A stretch of DNA of 6,991 bases, taken from positions 1 to 6,991 of the forward strand of contig DBQX01000112.1 of the NCBI GenBank assembly GCA_002305415.1, read 5' to 3'. The notes under the pieces were generated by a model. The model had not been told where the DNA came from. It made no database searches and saw only the letters and a program-made list of their open reading frames with translations. Shown piece after piece: positions 1 to 6,156 of this stretch. The translations under genes and the position numbers were made by a program. The stretch comes from Actinomycetales bacterium UBA1383 (GTDB taxonomy: Bacteria > Actinomycetota > Actinomycetes > Actinomycetales > Actinomycetaceae). Each line of letters starts with the position of its first letter. Position 1 is the first letter of the stretch.

Positions 1-60
1 GTGGGGGTGGCGCCGTCGTCGGGCAGCAGCGATAGCGTGCCGGGAAACAGGAGGGTGACG

Positions 61-702
61 ATGGCGAAGACCGATGACGACTTCTCGCTCGTGGTGGGCG
101 AGGACGGGCTGGCGCGGCCGGCGTGGGCGGCGGCCGATCCCATGCGGGAGTACTACGACACCGAGTGGGGCATGCCGGTGCGGGACGAGCGCGGCGTGTT
201 CGAGCGGCTCAGCCTGGAGGTGTTCCAGGCGGGGCTGTCGTGGGGGACGATCCTGCGCAAGCGTGAGGCGTTCCGGGCCGCGTTCGAAGGCTTCGATCCG
301 GACGTGGTGGCGGCGTACGGTCCCGACGACGTGGAGCGGCTGATGGCGGACGCCACCATCGTCCGCAACCACCGGAAGATCCTCGCCACGATCACGAACG
401 CGCAGGCCACGGTGGCGTTGCGGGAGGCCGACGACGTCGTCGGCGGGCTGGCGGGGCTGTTCTGGTCGTTCCAGCCTGACGTCACGCCGATGCCGCGGAC
501 CGGCGCGGAGGTGCCGTCCGAGACTGCGGAGTCGGCGGCGCTGGCGAAGGAGTTGCGCTCGCGAGGGTTCACCTTCGTGGGGCCGGTGAACGTGTTCGCC
601 TGCATGGCGGCGATGGGGATCGTGGACGTGCACATCGTGGGGAGCCACCGGCGCGGCAGCTCCGGGCTGTGGACGCGGACGGGTCGGCGCCGGAAGGGTT
701 GA
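61..702 (+). CDS. tag: DNA-3-methyladenine glycosylase I, actinobacterial variant without zinc-site cysteines
   Basis: Base-excision repair enzyme that removes 3-methyladenine from alkylated DNA in the cytoplasm. The 213-residue product has the family pattern: YYDTEWGMPVRDER (31-44), then LEVFQAGLSW (52-61) with E53 matching the catalytic Glu38 of E. coli Tag, KREAFRAAF, VRNHRKI, and a C-terminal FVGPVNVF block. The ATG at 61 is chosen because AGGAGG lies at 49-54, 6 nt upstream; an in-frame GTG at 1 has no visible ribosome site. Oddity: by alignment from memory with E. coli Tag, the zinc ligands Cys4, His17 and Cys179 are Pro20, Tyr32 and Ser195, and only His191 (His175) remains. I recall a similar 'RPxWA...YYDTEWG' pattern in other actinobacterial members, so this is probably a subfamily trait rather than decay. 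The stop codon lies inside the antitoxin promoter/operator. No promoter for tag is visible. Confidence 0.92.
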   Translation: MAKTDDDFSLVVGEDGLARPAWAAADPMREYYDTEWGMPVRDERGVFERLSLEVFQAGLSWGTILRKREAFRAAFEGFDPDVVAAYGPDDVERLMADATIVRNHRKILATITNAQATVALREADDVVGGLAGLFWSFQPDVTPMPRTGAEVPSETAESAALAKELRSRGFTFVGPVNVFACMAAMGIVDVHIVGSHRRGSSGLWTRTGRRRKG

Positions 703-728
703 CCAGGCATGGTTGGTCAACCTAGCCT
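699..728 (+). promoter_or_regulatory. Antitoxin promoter with 22-bp inverted repeat (candidate autoregulatory operator)
   Basis: Seen: TTGACCA (699-705), 8 nt, TGGTCAA (714-720), a perfect 7-bp inverted repeat that includes the tag stop codon. The left arm contains TTGACC, a good -35 hexamer. With an 18-nt spacer it leads to TAGCCT (723-728), a plausible -10 that ends 6 nt before the ATG at 735, predicting a leaderless transcript. Phd/YefM antitoxins commonly repress their own operon by binding a palindrome, so a protein bound here would cover the -35 and the spacer. Binding is inferred, not shown. Confidence 0.55.
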
Positions 729-734
729 GAGTGG

Positions 735-965
735 ATGGAGCGCGTGGTGAAGGTACAGGAGGCGAAGACCCACCTGTCGGCGTTGCTGGCAGAGGTGGAA
801 GCGGGAGCGGAGTTCGTCATCGCGCGCGGTAATGTGCCGGTGGCGCGCCTCGTGCCGGTGGAGCCGGCGCAGCAGAAGCGTGAGTTGGGCTTCGTCCCGG
901 TCAAGTTCCCGGACTCCTTCTTCGACCCACTTCCGCCGGAGGAGCTTGAGGCGTGGGAAGGGTGA
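735..965 (+). CDS. Type II antitoxin, Phd/YefM family
   Basis: A 76-residue protein expected to neutralise the PIN toxin encoded next to it and to repress the operon. The N-terminal half has the Phd/YefM layout: VKVQEAKTHLSALLAEVEAGAEFVIARGNVPVARLVPV (5-42 overall), i.e. a short strand, the 'EAKTHLSxLLxxVEAG' helices and an 'ARxNxPVARLVPV' strand. The C-terminal part is acidic and aromatic (SFFDPLPPEELEAWEG), fitting a flexible toxin-binding tail. Usual length for the family is about 70-90 residues. The ATG at 735 is preferred because the predicted transcript start coincides with it; no Shine-Dalgarno sequence is visible. GTG codons at 744 and 747 are possible alternative starts. The gene overlaps the toxin gene by 4-13 nt depending on the toxin start, a normal arrangement for coupled translation. 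Confidence 0.85.
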   Translation: MERVVKVQEAKTHLSALLAEVEAGAEFVIARGNVPVARLVPVEPAQQKRELGFVPVKFPDSFFDPLPPEELEAWEG

Positions 966-1357
966 CGTCCGCGCTCCTGCTCGACACCCACACACTGATC
1001 TGGGCTCTCACCGAGCCAGCCCGGCTCAGCCACCGTGCGCGGCAGACGATCGAGGCCCCCCGCGCCCACATTGTGGTCTCGGCGGCGTCCGCGTGGGAAA
1101 TCGCCACGAAGGCCCGCCGTGGGCGGATGCCCCAGGCGGAGGTGGTCCTCGCCGCATACTCTCGCCATCTCAGACGGCTTCGGGCGCAGGAGGCGCCGAT
1201 CACGACGGAACACGCCCTGTTCTCGGGCGGACTCGAGTGGGATCACCACGATCCCTTCGACCGGATGCTCGCCGCACAGGCCATCCTCGAGGGCTGGACG
1301 CTCGTGACTCGGGACCGGGTCTTCTCGAGGCTGACCGGGATCACGACGCTCTGGTGA
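953..1357 (+). CDS. Type II toxin, PIN-domain ribonuclease (VapC-like)
   Basis: Probable Mg2+/Mn2+-dependent ribonuclease of the PIN/PilT-N superfamily, the toxin partner of the preceding antitoxin. The acidic residues expected in the active site are present: D11 in LLLDTHTLIWAL, E49 in SAASAWEIATK, D100 and D103 in HHDPFDRMLAAQA, and D121 in LVTRDRVF. Length (134 aa) is normal. The 'LDTHTLIW...WEIA.K...DPFDR' pattern marks the subfamily usually paired with Phd-type antitoxins. The RNA target cannot be read from sequence. Start choice: GTG at 953 has GGAGGAG at 938-944 with an 8-nt gap. GTG at 962, whose last two bases form the antitoxin TGA, is an alternative with only GGAAGG directly abutting it. 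The catalytic set is complete, so the toxin looks functional. A strong hairpin follows the stop codon by 5 nt. Confidence 0.87.
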   Translation: MGRVTSALLLDTHTLIWALTEPARLSHRARQTIEAPRAHIVVSAASAWEIATKARRGRMPQAEVVLAAYSRHLRRLRAQEAPITTEHALFSGGLEWDHHDPFDRMLAAQAILEGWTLVTRDRVFSRLTGITTLW

Positions 1358-1362
1358 CAGGC

Positions 1363-1396
1363 GAGGGGCCCGGGTGGTGTCCCACCCGGGCCCCTC
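1363..1396. terminator. Bidirectional GC-rich hairpin terminator
   Basis: Arms GAGGGGCCCGGGTGG (1363-1377) and CCACCCGGGCCCCTC (1382-1396) pair perfectly over 15 bp with a TGTC loop; C1362-G1397 adds one more pair. The hairpin sits between the convergent toxin gene (stop at 1355-1357) and dehydrogenase gene (stop at 1428-1430). It has no T-run on either strand, as is common for actinobacterial terminators. Its position and symmetry suggest it ends transcription from both sides. Confidence 0.8.
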
Positions 1397-1427
1397 GTGC
1401 TGTGGTGCTCGTGCTGACGTGTGGGTC

Positions 1428-2474
1428 CTACGGCTCCACCGTCACCTTGATGGCCTCGCCCTTGGCCACGATGTCGAACGCCTCGAGGACGTTCTCCAGC
1501 GGGATGTGCCGGGTGATGAGGTCCTTGACCGGGACCTGGCCGGTGGAGATGTACTCCAGCGCCCGCTTGTTGTGGTCCGGGGAGGACCCGTTCGCGCCGT
1601 GGATGTGCAGCTGGCGGTAGTGCACCAGGTTGCTGTCGCACTTGATGAACGGGTCGTTCTTCGGCAGGCCGCCGAAGAAGGAGATCCGGCCGTTGCGGGC
1701 CGCCATGGAGATGGCCTGCTCCTGGGTGATGTTGGCCGGGGTGGCGGTGATGATGACGTCCGCCCCGCGGCCGCCGGTCATCTCCATCACCTTGGCCACC
1801 ACGTCCTCCTTCGAGGAGTCGATGGTCGCGTCCGGTTGGACCGCCTCGGCGGACATCTTCAGCCGCTCGGCGTTGATGTCCACCATCACGATGGTGCCCA
1901 CCTTGTGCACGCCGCGGGCGATGCGGGTGTGCATGCACCCGATCGGGCCGGCGCCGAAGATGACGGTGAAGTCGCCCTCCTCGATGCCGAGCTGCTCCTG
2001 GGCGTTGATCGCGCAGGCGAAGGGTTCGGCGGCGGAGGCCTCGTCGTAGCCCACGTTCTCGGGGATCCGGTTGAGGCCGTCCACCTTGAGGACCTGCTCG
2101 GGGACGATCATGTACTCGGCGAAGCCGCCGTCGTACTGGTAGCCCACCGAGGTCTGGTTCTGGCAGACCTCCATCCAGCCCTTCTGGCACTCGTGGCACT
2201 CGCCGCAGGGCACGGCCGCGATGGACTGCACGCGGTCGCCCACCTGGAAGCCGCCGAGCGCCTCGGCGCCCACCTCCACCACCTCACCGGCCACCTCGTG
2301 GCCCATCGTGGTGACGCGGGTGATGTTGACGTGCCCGTTCTTCATGATCTTGACGTCGGTGCCGCAGGTCGAGCAGTTCTTGACCTTGATCTTCACCTCC
2401 TTGGGGCCACACTCCGGCTCGGGGACGTCCTCGACCCGCAGGTCCATCGGTGCGTAGAAGCGCAGTGCCTTCAT
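1428..2474 (-). CDS. Zinc-dependent medium-chain (MDR) polyol/alcohol dehydrogenase in the mannitol PTS operon
   Basis: A 348-residue NAD(P)-dependent dehydrogenase of the sorbitol/threonine dehydrogenase branch. Catalytic zinc ligands visible are C37 (STCGTD), H59-E60 (GHE) and E150 (AEP). The structural zinc cysteines are C90, C93, C96 and C104 (CGECHECQKGWMEVC). The Rossmann fold shows GAGPIG at 174-179 and D199 at the end of the second strand, which favours NAD over NADP. The start ATG at 2474 is 1 nt after the mtlA stop, with GGAGGAGGAA provided by the last mtlA codons, so the two genes are translationally linked. In this position it is inferred to oxidise the PTS product (mannitol-1-phosphate to fructose-6-phosphate), a role usually held by the unrelated MtlD. 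GatD-like hexitol-phosphate dehydrogenases of the MDR family give a precedent. Free sorbitol or another polyol is the main alternative substrate. Family call sure; substrate not. Confidence 0.9.
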   Translation of the reverse strand: MKALRFYAPMDLRVEDVPEPECGPKEVKIKVKNCSTCGTDVKIMKNGHVNITRVTTMGHEVAGEVVEVGAEALGGFQVGDRVQSIAAVPCGECHECQKGWMEVCQNQTSVGYQYDGGFAEYMIVPEQVLKVDGLNRIPENVGYDEASAAEPFACAINAQEQLGIEEGDFTVIFGAGPIGCMHTRIARGVHKVGTIVMVDINAERLKMSAEAVQPDATIDSSKEDVVAKVMEMTGGRGADVIITATPANITQEQAISMAARNGRISFFGGLPKNDPFIKCDSNLVHYRQLHIHGANGSSPDHNKRALEYISTGQVPVKDLITRHIPLENVLEAFDIVAKGEAIKVTVEP

Positions 2475-2475
2475 C

Positions 2476-4491
2476 TCATTCCTCCTCCGGTGTCAGGATG
2501 TCCAACACCTCGTCGACGCTTGTGGTGGTCCGGAGCCGTTCCGCCTTCGCGGGGTCGGCCAGCGCGGTGGCCAGCGCCCCCAGTATGGCGACGTGCTCGT
2601 TGCTGTTGGACGCGATCGGGATCACGACATGGGCGGTGTTGCCGTCCCAGTCGATGCCGTCCGGGAACTGCAGGAACCCGAGCGCGGCCTTGGTGATGTG
2701 CTCCCGCGACTCGTTGGTGCCGTGGGGGATCGCGACGCCGTTGCCGAGGAACGTTGAGGTCTGCACCTCGCGAGCGAACATGCCGTCCGTGTACTCCGGC
2801 GTGGCGGCGCCCAGGGCGACCAGGAGGTCACCGGACTGGCGGATCGCCTCGTCCTTGCTGACGGAGGCGAGGCCCAGCTTCACGCCCTCCGGGCTCATCA
2901 CGCCACGTTCGAGGCGCTTCTTGCGCCGCGGGCGGGTGGGAGCGGCTGCCGGTGCGGCGGCAGGGGCGGCCGACGACGGCGCCGCAGCCGGCGTCGTCGT
3001 CCCCGCAGCGGCCGGGGTGGCGGGGGCTGCGGCAGCAGTGGCTCCCGTCGCGCTGAGGGACATGTTGTTCTTGATGGCCTGCTCGACCCGGTCGAAGGCC
3101 GGGTCGCCCATGTACTGGGAGAACGGCACGACGACGGCGTTCGGGTTCTTCTTCCGCGCCTGGTCGACGAGACCCTCGTGGGTGAGGACGATCTGGGCGG
3201 AGTCGGGGATCCCGGCGACCGGGGTGTGGCGCACCTCGACGCCGTAGGGCGAGAGCCTCTTCCGCATCGTGGAGGCGACCATGACCGAGGAGCCCATGCC
3301 GGCGTCGCAGGCGATGATCAGCTCGGTGACATCGGAACCGGAGACGACCGGACCTGCGCCGGCGTGGACGTTGACGTCGGAGGGGAGCTCCGCCGGCTCC
3401 TCCTCGGCGAGCAGCTTCTTCTCGCCACGGCCGAAGCCCAGCAGGAACGAGCCCACCACGAAGGAGACCACGGCGCCGGTGGCGACGGTCGCGAACATGG
3501 CGAGGTACCCACCGCGCGGGGTGACGGCGAGGTAGGCGAAGATCGAGCCGGGGGAGGCGGGGGCCACGAGGCCCGCGTTGAGGGCGGTGCCGATGAAGAG
3601 GGCGGACATGCCGCCGGCGATGGCCGCGAGGATCATCTTCGGCTTCATGAGGACGTACGGGAAGTAGATCTCGTGGATGCCGCCGAGGAAGTGGATGATG
3701 ATCGCGCCGGGGGTGGAGGCCCGCAGCATGCGGGGTCCGAACAGTGCGTAGGCCAGCAGGATGCCGAGGCCCGGGCCGGGGTTGGACTCCACCATGAACA
3801 GGATGGACCTGCCCGTGTCAGCGGACTCGGCAATACCGAGCGGCGAGAGCACGCCGTGGTTGATCGCGTTGTTCAGGAACAACACCTTCGCGGGTTCCAC
3901 GAAGATGGAGGCCAAGGGGAGGAGTCCGGCGTTGACGAGGGTGTCCACGCCGTCGCCCAGCCAGTTCACCAGCGTGGTGACCACGGGGCCGATCGCGAGC
4001 TTGCCCAGGATGGCCATGCCCATACCGAGGATGCCGAGCGAGAAGTTGTCGATCAGCATCTCGAAGCCGGCGGGCACCTTGCCCTCGATGGCACTGTCCG
4101 CGAGCTTCAGGATGTAGGCCGCGAGCGGGCCCATGATCATCGCGCCGAGGAACATCGGGATGTCCACGCCGACGATCACGCCCATCGTGGCGATCGCGCC
4201 GATGACGGCGCCGCGCTGCCCGTGCACCATCCGGCCACCCGTGTAGCCGATGAGGAGCGGCAGCAGGTAGATGATCATCGGACCGACGAGGCTCGCCAGT
4301 CCCTCATTGGGTGTCCAGCCTGTCGGGATGAACAGGGCCGTGATCAGGCCCCATGCGATGAAGGCCCCGATGTTGGGCATGATCATCCCGGCGAGGTACC
4401 CGCCGAACTTCTGGACTCGGGCACGGATCCCGGGTCCTTCCAGGTTCTTGTTCGCCTTGGCGTCTGGTAGCGCTGTTGTCGGAATACTCAT
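2476..4491 (-). CDS. mtlA: PTS mannitol permease, EIICBA fusion
   Basis: Membrane transporter that takes up mannitol and phosphorylates it using phosphate relayed from HPr. Domain order in 671 residues: IIC, about 22-355, with many hydrophobic spans, the NNAINHGVLSPLG block (207-219) and the substrate-site GIHEIYFPYVLMKP (271-284, E274); IIB, about 387-478, with phosphocysteine C395 in ACDAGMGSS; IIA, about 530-671, with phosphohistidine H590 in AIPHGT and a second histidine H633 in NEH. These blocks match E. coli MtlA closely as I recall it, making mannitol the best substrate call. The protein is some 34 residues longer than E. coli MtlA (637 aa); an Ala/Pro/Thr-rich linker at about 479-519 followed by a basic RPRRKKR stretch is conspicuous. 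The start ATG at 4491 has AGGAG (4502-4506 on the other strand) 10 nt upstream. First gene of a two-gene operon with the dehydrogenase. Confidence 0.92.
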   Translation of the reverse strand: MSIPTTALPDAKANKNLEGPGIRARVQKFGGYLAGMIMPNIGAFIAWGLITALFIPTGWTPNEGLASLVGPMIIYLLPLLIGYTGGRMVHGQRGAVIGAIATMGVIVGVDIPMFLGAMIMGPLAAYILKLADSAIEGKVPAGFEMLIDNFSLGILGMGMAILGKLAIGPVVTTLVNWLGDGVDTLVNAGLLPLASIFVEPAKVLFLNNAINHGVLSPLGIAESADTGRSILFMVESNPGPGLGILLAYALFGPRMLRASTPGAIIIHFLGGIHEIYFPYVLMKPKMILAAIAGGMSALFIGTALNAGLVAPASPGSIFAYLAVTPRGGYLAMFATVATGAVVSFVVGSFLLGFGRGEKKLLAEEEPAELPSDVNVHAGAGPVVSGSDVTELIIACDAGMGSSVMVASTMRKRLSPYGVEVRHTPVAGIPDSAQIVLTHEGLVDQARKKNPNAVVVPFSQYMGDPAFDRVEQAIKNNMSLSATGATAAAAPATPAAAGTTTPAAAPSSAAPAAAPAAAPTRPRRKKRLERGVMSPEGVKLGLASVSKDEAIRQSGDLLVALGAATPEYTDGMFAREVQTSTFLGNGVAIPHGTNESREHITKAALGFLQFPDGIDWDGNTAHVVIPIASNSNEHVAILGALATALADPAKAERLRTTTSVDEVLDILTPEEE

Positions 4492-4561
4492 GTCACCTGC
4501 TCTCCTCTGACGTCTCTGTCATGGATCCCACTGAGTCGACTGTGGTTTTCAGTTTGCTTGC

Positions 4562-4639
4562 GTGGGTATTGCTGCGGTTCGCCTCATTCTGGGGGCAAAA
4601 CCCACACGTGTCAAGACTCACGCGGTGAAGTGGGTTACA
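4562..4639. repeat. Three GTGGGT-core motifs around the mtlA promoter, candidate operator
   Basis: GTGGGTATTG (+, 4562-4571), CAAAACCCAC (4596-4605, i.e. GTGGGTTTTG on the minus strand) and GTGGGTTACA (+, 4630-4639). The first two form an inverted repeat with 9 of 10 bases matching, separated by 24 nt, and flank the -10 box of the mtlA promoter. The third lies upstream of the -35. The layout fits binding sites for a sugar-responsive regulator, but no regulator is encoded here and the binding protein is unknown. Confidence 0.4.
4586..4614 (-). promoter_or_regulatory. Promoter of the mtlA-dehydrogenase operon
   Basis: Read on the minus strand: a perfect -35 TTGACA (4614-4609), a 17-nt spacer, then CAGAAT (4591-4586; 4 of 6 with TATAAT). 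A transcript from about 4579 would have a leader of roughly 88 nt before the mtlA ATG and would use the AGGAG at 4502-4506. The -35 overlaps an 8-bp palindrome, ACACGTGT (4604-4611). This is the best promoter match in the window. Confidence 0.65.
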
Positions 4640-4742
4640 CTCTGCCACGCCGATCTCGCAGCGTCTCGCGGATCGGTTCGGCACTCTCGGCAGGCGATGC
4701 GTTGCCGCGGAAGACGATCCGCCGGGGCCTCAGCTGCGGGCG

Positions 4743-5408
4743 TCAGAGGGTGCTGAGCAGGTCCTCCGTGAGCTCGTGCAGGCTGGGGACGATCGCGTCC
4801 GCGAGCGCACGGACCTCCTCGGTCGGCGCGTGGAACGACGGCGGTACGTGGATGACGGCCATGCCCGCGTTGTGGAGGGACTTCAGGCCGTTGGTGGAGT
4901 CCTCGATCCCGACGGCGTCGCCCGGGTCCACGCCGAGCAGTTCGCACGCGCGGAGGTAGCCGTCCGGGGCGGGCTTGCCGGCCGCGACCTCCTCGGTGGA
5001 GACCGTGGCGGCGAAGACGCCGTCGAGCCCGAGCTCATCGATCACGAGGTCGATCAACCGCCGTGGCGACGACGACGCCACCCCCACCACGTGGTCCTCA
5101 GCCATCCTGCGCACGGCCTCGGCGCCGCCCGCGATGGCGGGGAGGTGCTCGGCGTACCGGGCGGCCACGCCGTCGATGACGCGCTCGGCGATCTCCTCGG
5201 CGGTACCGGGGAGGCCCACCGTCTCGGACAGGTACGCCGCCCATTCGGGGGTGGACATCCCCATCATCGCGGGGGTGGCCTCGTCCGGCCAGGGCAGGCC
5301 CTCGGCGGCGGCAAGGCCGCGGCGCACCTCGTCCCAGATGCCCTCGGAGTCGATGAGGATCCCGTCCATGTCGAAGACGACGGCGGCGAAGCGGCAGGTG
5401 TGGGACAT
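4743..5408 (-). CDS. HAD-family phosphatase, possible hexitol-phosphate phosphatase
   Basis: Cytoplasmic haloacid-dehalogenase-superfamily phosphohydrolase (subfamily IA), 221 residues, normal length. Motif I is FDMDGILID (12-20) with nucleophile D13 and acid/base D15; motif II is ASSS (111-114); motif III is K145 in GKPAPD; motif IV is E169-D170 in GIEDSTNG. The cap domain lies between about 22 and 90. The opening (FDMDGILIDSEGIWD) and the C-terminal SLHELTEDLL recall the E. coli hexitol phosphatase/2-deoxyglucose-6-phosphatase type (YniC), so mannitol-1-phosphate or sorbitol-6-phosphate are reasonable substrates given the mtlA operon 251 bp downstream on the same strand. beta-phosphoglucomutase-like or other sugar-phosphate activity is not excluded. 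The ATG at 5408 is preceded by a -10-like hexamer 6 nt upstream and only a weak AGG, so translation may be leaderless. No convincing terminator follows the gene. Confidence 0.88.
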   Translation of the reverse strand: MSHTCRFAAVVFDMDGILIDSEGIWDEVRRGLAAAEGLPWPDEATPAMMGMSTPEWAAYLSETVGLPGTAEEIAERVIDGVAARYAEHLPAIAGGAEAVRRMAEDHVVGVASSSPRRLIDLVIDELGLDGVFAATVSTEEVAAGKPAPDGYLRACELLGVDPGDAVGIEDSTNGLKSLHNAGMAVIHVPPSFHAPTEEVRALADAIVPSLHELTEDLLSTL

Positions 5409-5414
5409 GGTTCA

Positions 5415-5420
5415 AACCTA
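5415..5420 (-). promoter_or_regulatory. -10 box for a leaderless HAD transcript
   Basis: TAGGTT on the minus strand ends 6 nt before the ATG at 5408, so transcription would begin at or next to the start codon. A -35 at 17 nt spacing would be GTGTCG, a weak match (3 of 6 with TTGACA). The same -10-to-ATG distance is seen before the antitoxin gene and the DUF2236 gene. Confidence 0.4.
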
Positions 5421-5483
5421 CTGTCACCCTGCCGTCACGACACGCCCCTCACGCACGCAGGGGCATATCCGCTGTTCAGAGCA

Positions 5484-5499
5484 CTGCCAGATCTGGCAG
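5484..5499. repeat. Perfect 16-bp palindrome between HAD and DUF222 genes
   Basis: CTGCCAGATCTGGCAG is fully self-complementary. It lies 76 nt upstream of the HAD start (minus strand) and 73 nt upstream of the probable DUF222 start (plus strand), between divergent genes, where an operator would be expected. A second, weaker inverted repeat (GCCCCT 5444-5449 with AGGGGC 5459-5464) lies between it and the HAD gene. The bound protein, if any, is unknown. Confidence 0.4.
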
Positions 5500-6083
5500 G
5501 AGGCGAGACGCCGCTGCCGCCCGTCGTTGCAGCGCTCGGCCTGGCGCGTCCGCGGCGCCTTGTGGAGGCTGGTGTCCGGCGGGGTTGGTGTCAGGGGTCG
5601 GCCGGCGACGGCGACGGTGGCGCAGGTGGACTGTGAGTTCCTCACCCTGGTGGGGGAGTTCGACGCAGGGGGTGGTCTGGGGTGGTACCCGGACTTCGGG
5701 TCGGTGGCGCACTGGGTGTCGTACTACCGTTCGATGGCGCCGGGGACGGCCCGGGAGCATGTGCGGGTGGCGGACGAGGACGAGTTGTGCGAGCTGGCTT
5801 TGGAGATGACGGCGTCGCAGTTGGCGCGCACGGTGCGGGCGTTCCGGGGCGTGGACGGCACCCGGGTGGAGGCCGAACTGTCCCGGGCCTTCACGGTGAG
5901 GGAGGTGGGGGAGGGGATGACCCGGGTCTCGGTGACCCTGCCGACCGAGGAGGCCGCCCTGGTGGTGGCGGCGGTGGCCCGGCACTACCTGGACGTCACG
6001 CCGGCTCCGGCGGCTGAGGATGACCACCACCTGGTGGTGGTGCACGTCAGCGCGGAGGTCCTGGCGGGACTCGCCGCGGGCGG

Positions 6084-6156
6084 CGTTCCCGCGGGAACGG
6101 GTGGGGACGTTCCCGCGGGAACGTTGAGCGGGCGTGGGGGCGTTCCCGCGGGAACG
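6084..6156. repeat. Three copies of a 16-bp palindrome inside the DUF222-HNH linker
   Basis: CGTTCCCGCGGGAACG occurs exactly at 6084-6099, 6108-6123 and 6141-6156; the middle copy extends to 18 bp (6107-6124). Start-to-start distances are 24 and 33 nt, multiples of three, so each copy encodes VPAGT in the gene's frame, giving a linker with three VPAGT units between DUF222 and HNH. No other copy is seen in the window. The pattern suggests a small palindromic repeat that tolerates insertion in linker coding sequence. Confidence 0.85.

Noticed and set aside
1..35. Possible tail of an upstream + strand gene ending at TAG 33-35 (…GGGAVVGQQR)
   Set aside because: Only ten codons are visible; high third-position GC is suggestive but not enough to call a gene.
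1374..2696. Long open frame on + strand opposite the dehydrogenase and the end of mtlA, and a similar one at 3178-4470
   Set aside because: Composition is a His/Asp/Arg/Gly/Val-rich shadow of high-GC coding sequence on the other strand; no family pattern and the minus-strand genes are certain.
4705..4721. Terminator after the HAD gene (GCGGA/TCCGC)
   Set aside because: Only 5 bp of stem, no T-run, and it is not better than chance in this GC content.
6023..6041. Inverted repeat ACCACCACC-T-GGTGGTGGT
   Set aside because: It falls on codons for the conserved DHHLVVV block, so symmetry is explained by His and Val codon use.
6084..6156. CRISPR-like array
   Set aside because: Repeats are perfect 16-bp palindromes, the gaps are only 8 and 17 nt, and the whole stretch is in-frame coding sequence; no cas genes.
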